Source of the DNA: Incurvaria masculella
Lineage: Eukaryota > Arthropoda > Insecta > Lepidoptera > Incurvariidae
Assembly: GCA_946894095.1 (NCBI GenBank)
Contig: OX335641.1
Location: 15,580,501 to 15,644,500 of the forward strand
Direction of reading: 5' to 3'
Length of the DNA stretch: 64,000 nucleotides
Shown: positions 20,957-32,905 of the stretch, one piece after another
Position numbering within the stretch: position 1 is the stretch's first letter
Layout: each line of letters starts with the position of its first letter
Program-made: the position numbers and the translations under genes
The notes under the pieces: generated by a model
What the model saw: only the letters and a program-made list of their open reading frames with translations
Database searches by the model: none
What the model was told of the DNA's origin: nothing

Positions 20957-21796
20957 AACAGCATTGTTTCATTACACTGTGGGAAAAGGACAGCACTAAA
21001 TAGGCTTCGGCGCTCTTGAGAGTCGCCTAATGTAAAATGTCTTTGCCTAATGTTTTAAGGGACAATTTGTGTTCATACGCATGGCAATACATTTTCATGA
21101 CACTATGATTTTTTTATGCAACTCGATTTCAAAAGAATGATGATTATCTGCAATATATTACCTTGCCGGCATGCACTCGAGTCTATACCTTTAGGGGCTT
21201 CTTTTTGGAGACAGAGTATAGTATGTGGTGGTTTTAGTAGTAAATGTATAAGTAAAAGAGTAGAAATCACATTTCTGACCTGATAAATAGCAAGATTATT
21301 TATTCAGTATGTCGATAAGTAGGTAGTAAGAAAGCTTGTCAAAATGATGTTTTTAAACCAAAAAAACTGATAAGTTATCCAGAATGATACGCCGAAGTTT
21401 ATTTTATAAATATAAGTCAATGATTTTATAAAATTAAATTTTTTTAGGACTTGAAAATCTGAACCATAATTAGAAGCACTAATCTAACGGTAGCCGTCTG
21501 CACCTTGCGGATCTATACAAATGTTATCAGTAGTACCTGAAAGGAAATGTAGGCACAAAACAAAGTTGGCAGTCACAGGACGCCCGGCAGATATGAAAGG
21601 TTAATGTTAGAATTCATTATTAATAAAAACCATTTGTCGCCATTCGTCGGTTTTACTGCCAAGGTTCGTCAATATAGATGTTTCAAATAAAAAACTGGAA
21701 ATACGTATCTCCAATGAAATTGCTGCAGTTCGTGTCTGAACAGCGTTTTGATGGAACAACAATGTTGTAATTACTGGGACCTGGCATCAGAATTCT

Positions 21797-21955
21797 TAGG
21801 GCCGAGTGCACAAAAGGACAAAAAATCAACGTCAAAGTAGGATCAAACACGTCACTTTGTGTGGACAGTATGGAAGGAACTCTATGCGGATCACTAAAAG
21901 TGACGTGTTTGAACATTGATTAACGTAGCCGTATCTTCGTGCAACCAGGGCTAAG
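21797..21955. repeat. Interspersed repeat with internal hairpin, copy 2
   Basis: Partner of 4640-4812. The 14-bp inverted repeat is at 21845-21858 and 21897-21910. The arms are conserved exactly while flanks and loop differ at several positions. Confidence 0.6.
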
Positions 21956-21956
21956 T

Positions 21957-22105
21957 CAACCTTGGACTGGTTCGGGTCCAGCCTTGCAGTATATTCGAAA
22001 ACTAGTTCTTTTTCTGTGCTCTTTTTTAATGAATGTGTCCTTGTTTCACGGTTGATTATACAGACATACATATTACATACCTTGCCATTGACTGGAATGT
22101 TGTAA
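21957..22105 (+). repeat. Repeat family Q fragment
   Basis: GTCCAGCCTTGCAGTATATT, a GTGTCCTTGTTTCACGG stretch and ATACATATTACATACCTTG match 31425-31495 and the complement of 13745-13850. Confidence 0.5.
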
Positions 22106-22923
22106 ATTAAGGTTTCAGACACTGTGACTGGGTTAGGTTAGGTTAGGTTGTAAAAAGGTAAGTATGACCATTTTGACGAACACATCACCGTTTTATAAAA
22201 TAAAAAATTGTATTATTATGATATAGATATTATTACCCATCGCACACACGGTTACGCATGTCCGTCGTACGCGCAGGGATGTGTCAAAGTTGAATGAAAC
22301 GCTCGCGCTTGTTTTGAGATCTTGCCTGATAGCGTTTGATTTCGATCAACTCTAGATCCCAATGAGCGCAACCGACGACGCACGGGTTCTTTTTGGGTAG
22401 TTAAATTATATACATTCGAGTAATTGCTCCATATTTGAAAAAAAATCTGAGTACAAATATAGGTAGGTACTGAAATATTGCAGCTACTCAACAGCAGATC
22501 AACATTATAAATTAGTTCTTCTATATAATCAGTACGAGACTTCGACCGAGTGAGTATATGCACATTCCCGTTGTATTATATACGCCTAAACCATATAAAC
22601 ATACTCTCCGTGTAAAAAGAAACATAGTTTGTAGAGTATTTTTGGCATGTCCACAATATTCTGATCGAAAAATATAGAATATCTAACGCACCCAATGACA
22701 TGGTTTTCATAGTTTTATAATGATGTTTGATAATAATATTTTTTTTTAAATTTTGCAGTGTTTTATTTGACATAAAATTTAAATCGAAACTTTTATTAAA
22801 AAATACACAGTCGAATTGAGAAAATCCTCCTCCTTGAAGTCAGTTAAAAATTAAGAATGAAAGAAGGGATAAAGCCTGCAGGTTTCATAAGTTATCTATT
22901 ATAATGCCTCACTTTGAAATTCA

Positions 22924-24186
22924 GTTTTTAGGGTTCCGTACCCAAAGCGTGAAAAGGGAACCCTATTACTAAGCCTCCGCTGTCCGTCCGTCTGTCCGTG
23001 CGTCCGTCCCTGCGTCCGTCCGTCTGTCACAGAGCTGTATCTCTTGAACTACGGTTCATCGGTTATTACGATAGGTAGGCAGCTGAAATTTTCACAGAGT
23101 GTGTATTTATTTTGCCGCTATAACAAAAAATAGGCAAAATAAAAAAATAATAAAAAATAAAGAGGGGGCGCCTACAATATTAAGTTTGACGGCTTACCGC
23201 GCGTGTGAGGAGCAGGACGTGCTGCTCGACGTTTCGGAGCCTCACATGGGCTCCATCTTCAGGAGAACGTGCCTGTCGCGACGGAGGTAGGCACGTTACT
23301 GGCTACCCGCCGCTTTGCTTTACTTCTCAGCGTCCATGGCAACACTCGTACATTTTCTTGAGGATTAGCTGCGGTCCGAATTTCATGTGAAGTGCAAAAC
23401 ACGCTGACTGTGTTTTCCTCGACGTCTGTTGTCGGTGCACCTCTCCGAAATTCAGTTCTCAGCTTATTCAGCACGGGTTTCCATATGGGCGAAAGACGGT
23501 AGGAATCTTCACGATTGAAGTTCTTGTGCTTGCTGATTTCGATGGACTCCCGAATGATTCGTGGGAGGTTTCGTTGTTCAGGTACTAGGACTTTCACCTG
23601 ATCAAACCTCAACCAGTGCCCAGGTCCAGATTCTGCATGCTCACACAGCGCTGACTTCGTGATATCTCTGTTCTTAACCGCCCGTATGTGCTCCGTGATG
23701 CGTGTGCTGACGCTCCTCTTCGTTTGGCCAATGTACGATTTACCGCATGAACAGGGAACTCTGTAGACGCCAGCGGCGAGTAATGGTACCTTGTCCTTCA
23801 CTGATCGGAGCATGGCTGAGACCTTGCGTTGAGGATACAGCACGGCTGGTATGCTGGATCTCCTCAGTATCCTCGCAATACGGTCTGTCACTCCCCTGAT
23901 GTACGGCAGGTATGCGGCTCGCCTCTTGACGTCATACTGTGGTTGTCGTTCTTTCCTTCTGGTTCTCCAATCTCTTGCCTTATAACCATTGCCTTGCAGC
24001 ACTGTCTCAATGAATTTAATTTCCGCAGCAATGTGTAGTGGATCACAAAGACGTTCCGCTCTCTGTAGAAGTGATTTTGGTACCGATTGTAAGCGCCTAT
24101 ACAAAAAACGTGATTTTTTGTGTTAAATCTTGTAGGATGGTACAGAACCCTTCGTGTGCGATTCCGACTCGCACTTGGCCGGTTTT
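22924..24186 (+). repeat. GTTCCGTACC repeat split by a Penelope-like element
   Basis: The left part (22924-23185) runs from GGGTTCCGTACCCAAAG to GAGGGGGCGCCTAC. The right part resumes at about 24090 with GCGCCTATACAAAAAACG and ends at the hairpin and TTGGCCGGTTTTTT. The shared GCGCCTA at both junctions is a plausible target-site duplication of the inserted element. Confidence 0.8.
23186..24104 (-). mobile_element. Penelope-like element, C-terminal part with GIY-YIG nuclease
   Basis: A 281-codon reverse-strand frame (23259-24104) carries the linker downstream of the reverse transcriptase, then GVYRVPCSCGKSYIGQTKRS and RITEH, the GIY-YIG endonuclease of Penelope-like retroelements with its added CSC residues. 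Later residues NFNREDSYRLSPIW are typical of the PLE C-terminus. The reverse transcriptase is absent, so the copy is 5'-truncated; the remaining frame is open. Confidence 0.85.
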
Positions 24187-24555
24187 TTGTAGTTTTAGTT
24201 TATGACAAATCAGTTGATGCTTAGTGACCTTGTGATATTTAGACGTATAATTTAACAACTCTCTTGAGGCATTTGTATTTTAACTATAATGATTATTATT
24301 TTATAAAATTGTGACCATTTATTATTTACGTGCTGTTAAATTTCCATGCAATACTCTATTATATTATATCATTAGTATGATTCAACCAGATACCTCCAGC
24401 ATTGTCCTTAATTATACAAATAGATGTTGCGTACATGACCTAAACTTATTGACAAATTCAAGTGCACTGTTAAAGTGCCAAAGAGTTACAAATACAAATA
24501 AATAAATATTTTCCTCAATGCATGTTGTAAAATCTTTAAAAAAAATGCAAAAAAT

Positions 24556-25040
24556 ATATTAAACATGAGGGGGACTCAGAAAGTTTCGCGATGCTACAAA
24601 CAAAAATACTACCTAATTACAGGTTGAATTTTTTTTATTGTAACTTTTCAAAGAACTTTCCATTCCACATCAGAAGGCTCTTCAACCGCCTTCTCAAATG
24701 CAGCCAATGCATCGTTCGGTGCTGAAAACTGTTTTCCCCTGAGTAGATTTTTATTTTGGGAAAACATATAAATCGCACGGTGCCAAATCGGGGCTGTAGG
24801 GAGGATGATCTGTAAGTATGACCGGTTAAGAAAGTTGCTTGTTGTGAGCACCCAGTGAGCCGGCGCGTTGCCGTGGTGAAGTAGTAGCCCACGGAGAGTA
24901 CTGACACCGATCCCTTCAAAGAAAAAAACGTTGTGATCAAAAATTTGCCAGCGCTTTTCGCTCGATCCATTTTGGTACACGTTGGTACATTTTGAATTAG
25001 CCACACGGTCGGCTGACGCTAATCGTTTTTGGATCATACA
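24556..25040 (-). mobile_element. mariner transposase remnant
   Basis: Two overlapping reverse frames together show mariner signatures: LLLHHGNAPAH (second catalytic Asp region, D replaced by G), the CPKIK/FSQNKNLLRGK-type segment and DALAAFEKAVEEPSDVEWK. A frameshift separates the halves. The right-hand end near 24565 reads GGGGGACTCAGAAAGTTTCG, a likely terminal repeat. Dead. Confidence 0.75.
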
Positions 25041-25074
25041 TCATCGCCCGTAATAGTATCTGCACGCTACTGGT

Positions 25075-25640
25075 TATAGGTACGAGGCAAGGCACCCGCC
25101 GGCAGACAGTTCCATATCCTGGCGGTGCGGCAGATAAATTAGTTTGAGAAACCGTTCGTTCTCAAAAACCGAATTTCAACCACAATGGGGTGTTCTGATT
25201 CTCTGCGACGGGTGCTGCGGATATAGGTACGATGGGGAGGAATGAGGTATGCAAGTCCCACAGAGCAACGCCCATGGTAGTATCTGTAGAACAGACTACC
25301 CCACAAACCGTCTGTGACTCAGTGACTCCAAGCCAGCGGTGAGTTGTGGGTCCCCAAAATGACGGACCTCTCGGCGCTGAATTAAGTCCAAGGACGCCAG
25401 CAGGTACTGGGGACCACCTTCCCATATGTGGCTACAGTATTCCATCACCGGCCTTATCTGTGATTTATAAAGCAGAAGTAGTTGTAAAGGGGAAAATAAC
25501 GTTCTGCAACGGTATAGGATACCATTCTACTGCACCTTCTTTGGAGCCGGAGTTAGGTTGTGTCGTACCCAGCGTGAAACTATCTTCACATCTTTCATGC
25601 ACACTTCCCGATCCAATCTGCAGTAGATGCTGAATCGCTG
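25075..25640 (-). mobile_element. CR1/Jockey-type LINE ORF2 3' fragment
   Basis: Reverse-strand frames read ...MEYCSHIWEGGPQYLL, then LDLIQRREVRHFGDPQLT and LESLSHRR, the usual C-terminal end of lepidopteran non-LTR reverse transcriptases, with several frame breaks. It adjoins the mariner fragment; which inserted into which is not clear. Confidence 0.65.
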
Positions 25641-26982
25641 ACCGCTAACATGCTTTTATTACCTATGATCGCCTATAATATAATGTGTACGCTCCCAAGC
25701 AGGTCGCACTTCGCGCGGGCGAATGAAATATAATGCCCGGTAGCCTCAGGACGTCGCAGGGGGCCTTCAGAGGAATAGGAACAGCCATCTACCTACCTAC
25801 CTCCAGCGACACCAGCTCCTAGACCTCAGAACCCGGGACAGCTCGATGGCACTGCACTTCGCCCAGGGACGAGGACACTCGCGCAGGACGACGCGGCACG
25901 GGTTGCGGGAGCCCTACGAGAAGCTCCACGATGAAGGTGCATAATATATCATGCATAAAGTCTACAAACTACGGAGGAGCGAGGTAGAGAGGAGATGGTC
26001 TAAGCAAACTGGATCTGTGTCCACCAATTGGGTCTCTACGTCACAGCCCACGTGATAAGAAGGCGTGGCTTAGCGTCATTCGCGACATGGCGCTGGCGGT
26101 ATTAGGTTGTGGGACAATATTGTGATCTGCGGCGCAATTTTCAGCGAACAGTCGATTACACGATGAGATTTTGTGTAAAATGTTGCAAACATTACACAGG
26201 ACAAAATAATCTAAAGGGTGTAGGTGGAATTACGTTTTATTTGTCAGTATAAAACACCTCATATTTTATAATTTGAGTCTTGCAATTTGCCGATAGATGG
26301 CGCGCAATATTTTATTTGTACGGTAAGAAATGTTGATCTCATAATGCAAATTTTTATGACACTTTTAAATCAATATTATTTGAATCCGCGCGAATGCATA
26401 GATTTAAATTTCGAAGGTTTATTCATTAAAAAAAACTAACGGTAAAATGCAAAAGGCGCCATCTAGTTGTAGTGTAGACTAGTTGTAATTAAGAATAGCT
26501 ATCGGAACAGCTGCTAGAAGAATACCGGTTCTACCGGTAGATGGATTTAGCAAAAATAGGCGGTGCATGACCCCCCATGAAGTGTTTTTCCCCCCGCTTC
26601 CCCTCGCACATGTGACACTGCGTTTTCTAGTAATATGAGTTAACAATAGCTCCTCTCTAGCTCTATCCTCCGTACTACAAACGCAGTATCTTAGAAAACA
26701 AAGCAAGCTACTCAGTGAACACCGATTATAGATTTATTATTAGTATAGATTTCTAGTAAAAAGATCGATCATGTTAGGTATATCTATGTGCGGATGGCCA
26801 TCCTCGAGCAAATCTATTTAACAGCTTGTTATATCGGGTTTGTATATCTGGTCAATACCTAGCACCATCTTTAAAATATGTTTTAACGACATTCCAACAT
26901 TTGGACAAAGTCTACAAGACGCATATCATTTTATAAAACAGTTTCAGTTGTGGTTGCGCATGACTAACCGTAATATTTAATG
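25641..26982. other. Intergenic, mostly unrecognised
   Basis: Bases 25730-26070 are GC-richer and resemble retroelement debris without a clear motif. At 26675-26755 a segment (GTATCTTAGAAAACAAAGCAA ... TATTAGTATAGAT) duplicates the right end of the element at 26983-27999. Confidence 0.45.
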
Positions 26983-27999
26983 ACTAGCTGCGGTACCCGG
27001 CTCCGCTCGGGTTAATGTCGTGTTGAATTGATTTCGGTCTGAATTATTTTCTGGATAGAAATGGAAAAGGATCTTATTTTCTGGTGGGTACCAAAAGGCT
27101 GGCCCAGGACTATTTATCCATCTACCAAATTTTATCAAAATTGTTTGAACCGATATGGCATGATTTAATGATAAACATCGATATAGGTATTCCCATTTAG
27201 AGCTCCGTAAACATTTGGGAGAGAATTTTAAAAGCATGTGCCGCTAGACCCTTACTGCACTGGCACTGCTACATAGAAATTGATACAAAACCAACAAAGG
27301 CGGAATGAACCCTACCACGTTCCTTAATTTTACAAAGTTTTATGAATAATACGAAAATACGAACCACAACCACCTTCAACATCGAAAACGGTAACCCATC
27401 CGACTGCGCCCAGAGTTGCTATACGTTGATAAAATACGCAAATAAATCGGGCGAGTGGTCCGAAGTTATCGCTCTACATAATATCGTGAAACTTTCTGTA
27501 GGCCTTTTTAACACCTAGAATTTTCAAGTACTACATAGTTTTCATTTTTCACTTAAGGTTTGTGTTCAATATTTAAAAATTACATGCGCAATCCTTGCTC
27601 GTTGATCGCTCCTTATATTAATGAAAACCGTATAAAAAAGTCCGTTGCGTGGCTTAGAAGTAAACGAAGAAATAAAGGCAGATAGTGATTACCCCCCAAG
27701 CCACCGCCTCGGGGCATTTCGGTTTGTATGACAGCTACCTCTTAACGACTGCAGAACTGAATTATATATAGCCTATCCTGTGTCCTGTGTATTTCCATAT
27801 ACGTGTAGTAAGTTTAATCGAATTCGGATGATCGGTTTAAGAGTTATGGAGGAACATACATACATACATACAGAACTGATTTCTTAAAATCATCAATTTA
27901 GTCTTAGTATCATACATAAAATCTACAAACGAAGTATCTTAGAAAACAAAGCAACTTACTCCATGAACACCCCTTACAGATTTATTAATAGTATAGATA
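26983..27999 (+). mobile_element. Helitron-like / CTAG-type element
   Basis: Begins CTAGCTGCGGTACCCGGCTC and ends near ATAGTATAGATAA, boundaries shared with 35591-36327 and the element starting at 38999. About 1 kb and non-coding. No inverted ends or target duplication seen, as expected for Helitron-type insertion, but no rolling-circle hairpin was verified. Confidence 0.45.
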
Positions 28000-28176
28000 A
28001 TCTTGAAATTTTTTTTTTTTACCAATCCCCTTGCAATAATTGCTAATGAAAAATCGAAAAATAATTACAAGGGCTCGACGGAGGGACAGATCGCAACTGA
28101 ATTATTGTATCTATGTTCTTTTAGCAATGTCAATGTTAAAGTTTTCTTGCTAAGCTAATAGCCACCATTACATCCT

Positions 28177-28216
28177 CCACCATGCTTCCCTGGTCCTCAC
28201 CGGGGAAGGATGGTGG
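28177..28216. repeat. Imperfect inverted repeat
   Basis: CCACCATGCTTCCCTGG pairs with 28200-28216 with two mismatches around a 6-nt loop. It looks like an older version of the perfect hairpins elsewhere. Confidence 0.6.
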
Positions 28217-29854
28217 CATGAAATGAGGCAAGTAAAGAATAGCGGTGCAGTACTAATGTCAGCCTTAGATTATTTCATCTCTGTTGCTGTTATGTGAAGA
28301 TTTACTCATGATTGTTTAGGTTTTACCTGGATGATTTAGTTTATCTTTGTTTTTTTAAATATTTTTTGTCTTTCAATGTTTGCATTAGTCTAGACTGGTT
28401 ATCGTAGGCAACTTATCAATTGCGGCCACGAACTGGAGGCGGCCTGGTGGTTTGTCACAATGAAACTAAAATTAATTATTGCAATAGCTAAATGTGCTAA
28501 AACTTATTTTAACGAGTGAAAAATGTGTATTGCCATGGCATTATTTCACAACACTTATCTAAGAACGTCTAGTTGTTGCGTGACTTCGTAGAATTGCACG
28601 GGAATGAATTATTTCAAATGGTTATATGCTTATTCACCTTTCTGAATTTCGCAAGAATTTACCAACAAATTATGAGACTATTTAGATGATATAATAAAAT
28701 TCGTTTAAAAAAATAAGTGCGGAGTGCACAGTCACTGGTAAACATAAATGACATTCAACAAGTCAGACGCACCTGAGTCATTAAAAAATATGCGTCATTC
28801 GCAAACTTTCAAATACATTATTATATAACTTTGATATATTAAGGGCGGAGTGCACAACCGCTGGTTAAAAATAAATTACAGATTAACAGAGTCGTTACCC
28901 TATCAGTTCCCCATACTACGGGCGATAAATGTTCCCATGCTCGGTTTTTGAAATGTTTTATTCTAAAATATATTGTAGAAATCTATGTCTGCATGTTTTA
29001 AATGTTTTTAATATACCTTTTAGATTTAAAAATATTGGCTAAAAAAGTTGTCTTTTTTTGCGTTCATTTTCGATTTTTTTTACTGAAAAATACAGATATT
29101 TACAATAAATCTAAACATGCAGACATAGAATAAAGCTTCCTCAAGTGATAAATATATTAGAATCTGACAACGTTAAGGTGTAGGGAAACGCAAGGGAAGC
29201 GTTGGGGCCTGGAAGACGATTTCGCTTTTTTTATTGCATTTGCCGTGCAAAATTGTGCCCTGGCCAATGGACAAATAATGCATTTCTTAAAATTATTGGA
29301 TTTCTTGGGTTCAGCCTACCCTCTTTGCCGTACTTTCGCCTTTTGCAATAAGGCGATTTTGGGGCCAAAATCTTTAAAGCTAAAGTTATGAAGATATGTG
29401 ATCGTCTAGTTGGGCCATGGGAGACTTGAACTGGTTGAACCTGGCCGGCAATAACTCTGGATTACTGGAAGTACTTTGTTATTTATGGTCATAGTTTAGG
29501 CATTGAAGTAATTTTTGTATCGATGGAATCTTCCGTTTTCATCCCCGCCAAATAGAGGCGTGAGACAAAGGGACACCTAAAGTCTGTCCGTCCTTTGGCT
29601 GTCACGTCGTGTCCTCTAATTTAAGTATAAAATTGGTTTCCTGGCGTTAGCATAACCTTACATCCTCATAACTCACAATGATTACATTGTAGTATCAGCT
29701 GAAACATTATTTATACATTTCAATGCCTGCGCTATACTTAGGCCCGGTTGCACGTACGCTCGTGCACGTCAACGTCACCGTCCAAGTATGATTAAAGCCT
29801 GATCAGGAAAATATTGCGTTCCACGAAACTTAATAATTACGTTGATATCTGATG
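28217..29854. other. Intergenic, weak repeats only
   Basis: A 16-bp inverted pair (CTATGTCTGCATGTTT near 28984, complement near 29112) spans about 110 bp of AT-rich DNA. GCGGAGTGCACA...CTGGT occurs twice (28727, 28852) and once inverted near 35337. No coding sequence. Confidence 0.45.
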
Positions 29855-30190
29855 TTAACCGCTAATCGTAATCACTCCCGACCCATTGATCACCGTCAAA
29901 ATCACGATCAAATAATAATCCAAAGTATCAAAAGTCGATATTTTTATATTTTTGTATTGTGATGTCTTATGGGACCTTAAATAATAGGCAAACGTCGCCA
30001 TTAATGGAATACACTGCTTTGTTTTCCATAATTATTAGCCTGGCACTCGGCAAAACAGATTAAAAATTTCGGCGCCAAATATTTGTAATCTGTGGTGCTA
30101 CCAACAGCTGATAGCAAGCCGACATATTGGGCGCTAGTAGTGCAACCCCGCGGCTCCAAGAGCAACTGTTTAGTTTGTTAGTACGAATTT
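29855..30190 (+). repeat. Unclassified repeat family D, copy 2
   Basis: Partner of 20526-20845, same orientation, with additional AT-rich insertions. Confidence 0.55.
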
Positions 30191-30577
30191 ATCCCTGTGC
30201 CTTTCTGATTACATACTGTGGGAGAAAGAGAGTACTATGTCAGCTCAGGCGGTGCTGAGAGTTGCCATACAGCAAAAGTGTTTGCCGATTGTTTCGAGGG
30301 ACTATTTGTGGTCTGACGTCTGGCCAGCTAACTTTGACGAAAATATGTTACCGTGCAACTCAATTTCATATGATGGGCGATTAGCCGTCACATCATCGTT
30401 AGATGTAATCTTAACGGATAACATTGTACGAGGCGTCGTGCACTCGGGCCTTAGTGTTTGAAGAGATTGATTTGATTTTAGTTCATACAAGTTTTAACAG
30501 ATGGCTCTACTAGTACTCTAAAGTTGCGCCTTTAACTGCACAGATTTTGTAAAATTTAAACTACCTGCAATGTTTAA

Positions 30578-30715
30578 TTACCAAGCCTCTGCTGTCCGTC
30601 CGTCCGTCCGTCCGTCTGTCACAGGGCTGTATCTTATAAACCGTAATAGGTAGGCAGTTGACATTTTCACAGAGTTTGTATTTATTTTGCCGCTATAACA
30701 ATGGCCGGTTTTATC
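30578..30715 (+). repeat. GTTCCGTACC repeat, central fragment
   Basis: Keeps ACCAAGCCTCTGCTGTCC, five GTCC units, CACAGGGCTGTATCTTATAA and GCCGCTATAACAA. It then joins GGCCGGTTTT directly, an internal deletion of the right half. Confidence 0.65.
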
Positions 30716-30829
30716 CCACTTTTCTAAAGGCGAAACCCTTGCCAATTTTGCACTCATACACTGAATAAAAAATCAGTGAATCTAACTGGATTTTCAACTA
30801 TGTGCTGTGTACCGGCACGTTAAAAGAAT

Positions 30830-31275
30830 ACAAATGGGCCCAATGCATGTCTTCCCGTGCATGTCGTAAAAGGCGAATAAGGGGTCCAGCGTGTGGTACA
30901 CCGTTAGATCGACTGGGTACGCTACCACACTCGGTAATAAGTCGCGCCGCCAAGCAGTTCGCTGTGTTCCGGCGTGAATCCCGAGGACCCAGTATAGCAA
31001 GGGGGATTTAGGGGCGAAGAGGAGTGGTCCAGTGACTCTAAAGCGGAATCACCGCTTGGGAGTAGGGGATCGACACGATGGCCAGGGAGAGCCGGTGAAA
31101 CGGGTGTCACGCTGCCCGCCCGCCGAGTAGTTCAGGGCCTGGTCTGTGCCTAATCATCACAGAAGGCTGCACCATCACTCGGCGCATAATCTCGGAGTGG
31201 TCCGTCGTGCCGATTGTCCCCTGTGCAATCCTTCACACCAACTTATAAAAACTCCTCAACGGACAGCACAGACGC
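30830..31275. mobile_element. GC-rich retroelement-like debris
   Basis: Contains CATGTCGTAAAAGGCGAATAAG and GGTGTCACGCTGCCCGCCCGC, sequence I associate with lepidopteran R1-type LINE 5' regions. No intact domain was found. Tentative. Confidence 0.3.
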
Positions 31276-31304
31276 GAAAATTTGTATACGCATTTAATTA
31301 CAAG

Positions 31305-31620
31305 TAAATATACCTAAGCAGGTACGTCGCTTATTCCAAGGAATGTGGCGGACGGGTGGCGACCCGGTGGCGAAATTGGTAGACGCAATACCCGCGAATG
31401 GTATGTTTTGCTGCTTGTCCAGCCTTGCAGTATATTAGTAAAGTAGTTATTTTTACTGGGCTCTTTCTTCAATTAATGTATCCTTGCTTCAACCAGCAAA
31501 TATGCAAATATGTTTGAATGTTCAATCTTTGCAGTCAATGTCCGCAACGCGTATGTAGATATAATCTTAAACACTGTGTTAGTAGTAGACATTATTACGG
31601 AAGGAGGGACTGTGGAAGAA
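31305..31620 (+). repeat. Repeat family Q, longest forward copy
   Basis: Collinear blocks GTACGTCGCTTATTCCAAGG, GGTGGCGAAATTGGTAGACG, CCAGCCTTGCAGTATATTAG and AATCTTTGCAGTCAATG. All recur rearranged at 13735-14435. Confidence 0.5.
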
Positions 31621-31770
31621 TTCCAAATCATGTGTATACCGCTGTTCAGCGGCGTTCACAGGCTTTTTGGGTAGGGTAGGCAGCTAATTAAAAAAAATGA
31701 GTACAAAAAACATGTATACAAAAAATGGGTGAACTTACCAACCAACTGGATATACCGGAATTCTGTCTTT

Positions 31771-32553
31771 TTAGGGTTCCGTACCAAAAGAGTGAAAACG
31801 GAACCCTATTACTAAATTCAAATTCAAATTGTTTATTCAACCACAACACACGAAAATACCAAAACACTAATTAATCAAGTAAATAAAAAAAGTAACACAA
31901 GTTATATAATAATGTACTATTATCATTTTAGACCTCGAGGCTTATGTTGTGTTGCACTGAATGGGTAGGTATGCTCTCAGCTGGTACGCAGCAAACGCTG
32001 CGAAGCTGGTTTTCAGCGCATCCTTTTCCAAAGTCCTTTAATACATGAGGAGCGGGTGAGGGTGTGTGTGAGGGTGTGTAGAAAAGTGACAATGAGGGAA
32101 GGTGTGTACGTGAATGAGAGCGTATGCGTGCGAGTAAGAGGGAGGAAGTAGCGAGAAAATTAAATATGTATTATAAAAAGTTAAAAGGTGTATTGTAAGG
32201 TTGGCATTTACTGTTTTTGTCTAGTCATAATATGATCCCTAACTGATTTTATAAAAAATATTTTTGATTGACTAAGCCTCCGCTGTCCGTCCGTACGTCC
32301 GTCCGTCCGTCCGTCCGTCCGTCCGTCCGTCCGTCCGTCCGTCCGTCCGTCCGTCCGTCCGTCCATCCGTCCGTCTGTTACAGGGCTGTATCTCATGAAC
32401 CGTAATAGGTGGGCAGCTGAAATTTTCACAGAGTGGGCACAAGGTGGGCACAAGGTGGGCCCAATACAAAAAACCAGTTTTTTTGTGTTAAATCTTGTAC
32501 GGTGGTACGGAACCCTTCGTGTGCAATTCCGACTCGCACTTGGCCGGTTTTTT
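31771..32553 (+). repeat. GTTCCGTACC repeat with expanded (GTCC)n, split by a LINE tail
   Basis: The left end (31771-31815) reaches ATTACTAA, is interrupted to about 32268, and resumes at ACTAAGCCTCCGC. The GTCC tract (about 32287-32376) has about 20 units, far longer than the 3-5 units of most copies. A GTGGGCACAAG unit is triplicated near 32434. Confidence 0.8.
31816..32268 (-). mobile_element. LINE 3' end inserted in the repeat
   Basis: About 450 bp starting ATTCAAATTCAAATTGTTTA, a common reverse-strand 3' terminus of lepidopteran CR1-type LINEs. It is flanked by ACTAA on both sides (possible target duplication). It contains GTGTGTGAGGGTGTG-type runs and no reverse transcriptase domain. 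Confidence 0.5.
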
Positions 32554-32734
32554 ATTAACAAACTTGAAGAGACAATTGTAGTTTTTTCTTGTCCACCTCG
32601 GGCATCCAGTAGATGAATGAATATTAACATACATGTCAAATTAATGGATACTCAAAGTGCCTTTGAAAAAAGCCTTTAAAACTTCAAAACCTGCCCTTTC
32701 TGAAAAAAAAATGTGAATGTACTGAATGAATGTA

Positions 32735-32905
32735 GGTACACCTACCTACTTGCTTATCTGCGCACGCGCACCTATCTACTTCGGGATACTTACTACCTAC
32801 CTACTTACCTAAACCTTAGCCTAAGCTACTTACCTAGCTACCTACTACCAGTATGTCTACCTACCTACCTATGCTACCTAATCACCTGCTTACCAACAGT
32901 AAGCT
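32735..32905 (+). repeat. Degenerate CTAC tetranucleotide satellite
   Basis: CCTACCTACTTGC..., repeated TACTTACCTA and CTACCTACCTAC motifs over about 170 bp. Confidence 0.75.

Noticed and set aside
22127..22150. TTAGG telomeric repeat
   Set aside because: About three and a half units only; too short to mean a telomere or fusion point.
23200..23275. Hammerhead ribozyme near the Penelope 3' end (GAAACGTC)
   Set aside because: GAAAC is present but I could not find the CUGANGA core at the right spacing; similarly at 6430.
30237..30461. 74-codon frame starting MSAQAVLRVAIQ
   Set aside because: No recognisable domain; it follows repeat family D and looks incidental.
31355..31405. GTGGCGAAATTGGTAGACGCA resembles a bacterial tRNA-Leu D-arm region
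   Set aside because: The rest of a tRNA cannot be folded, and a near copy (GGTGGCGATATTGGTAGACG, inverted, about 14095-14125) belongs to repeat family Q. Coincidence.
32208..32469. Protein frames made of TDGR/GRTD repeats (also at 57617-57823)
   Set aside because: They arise from the GTCC/ACGG microsatellite in the interspersed repeat.
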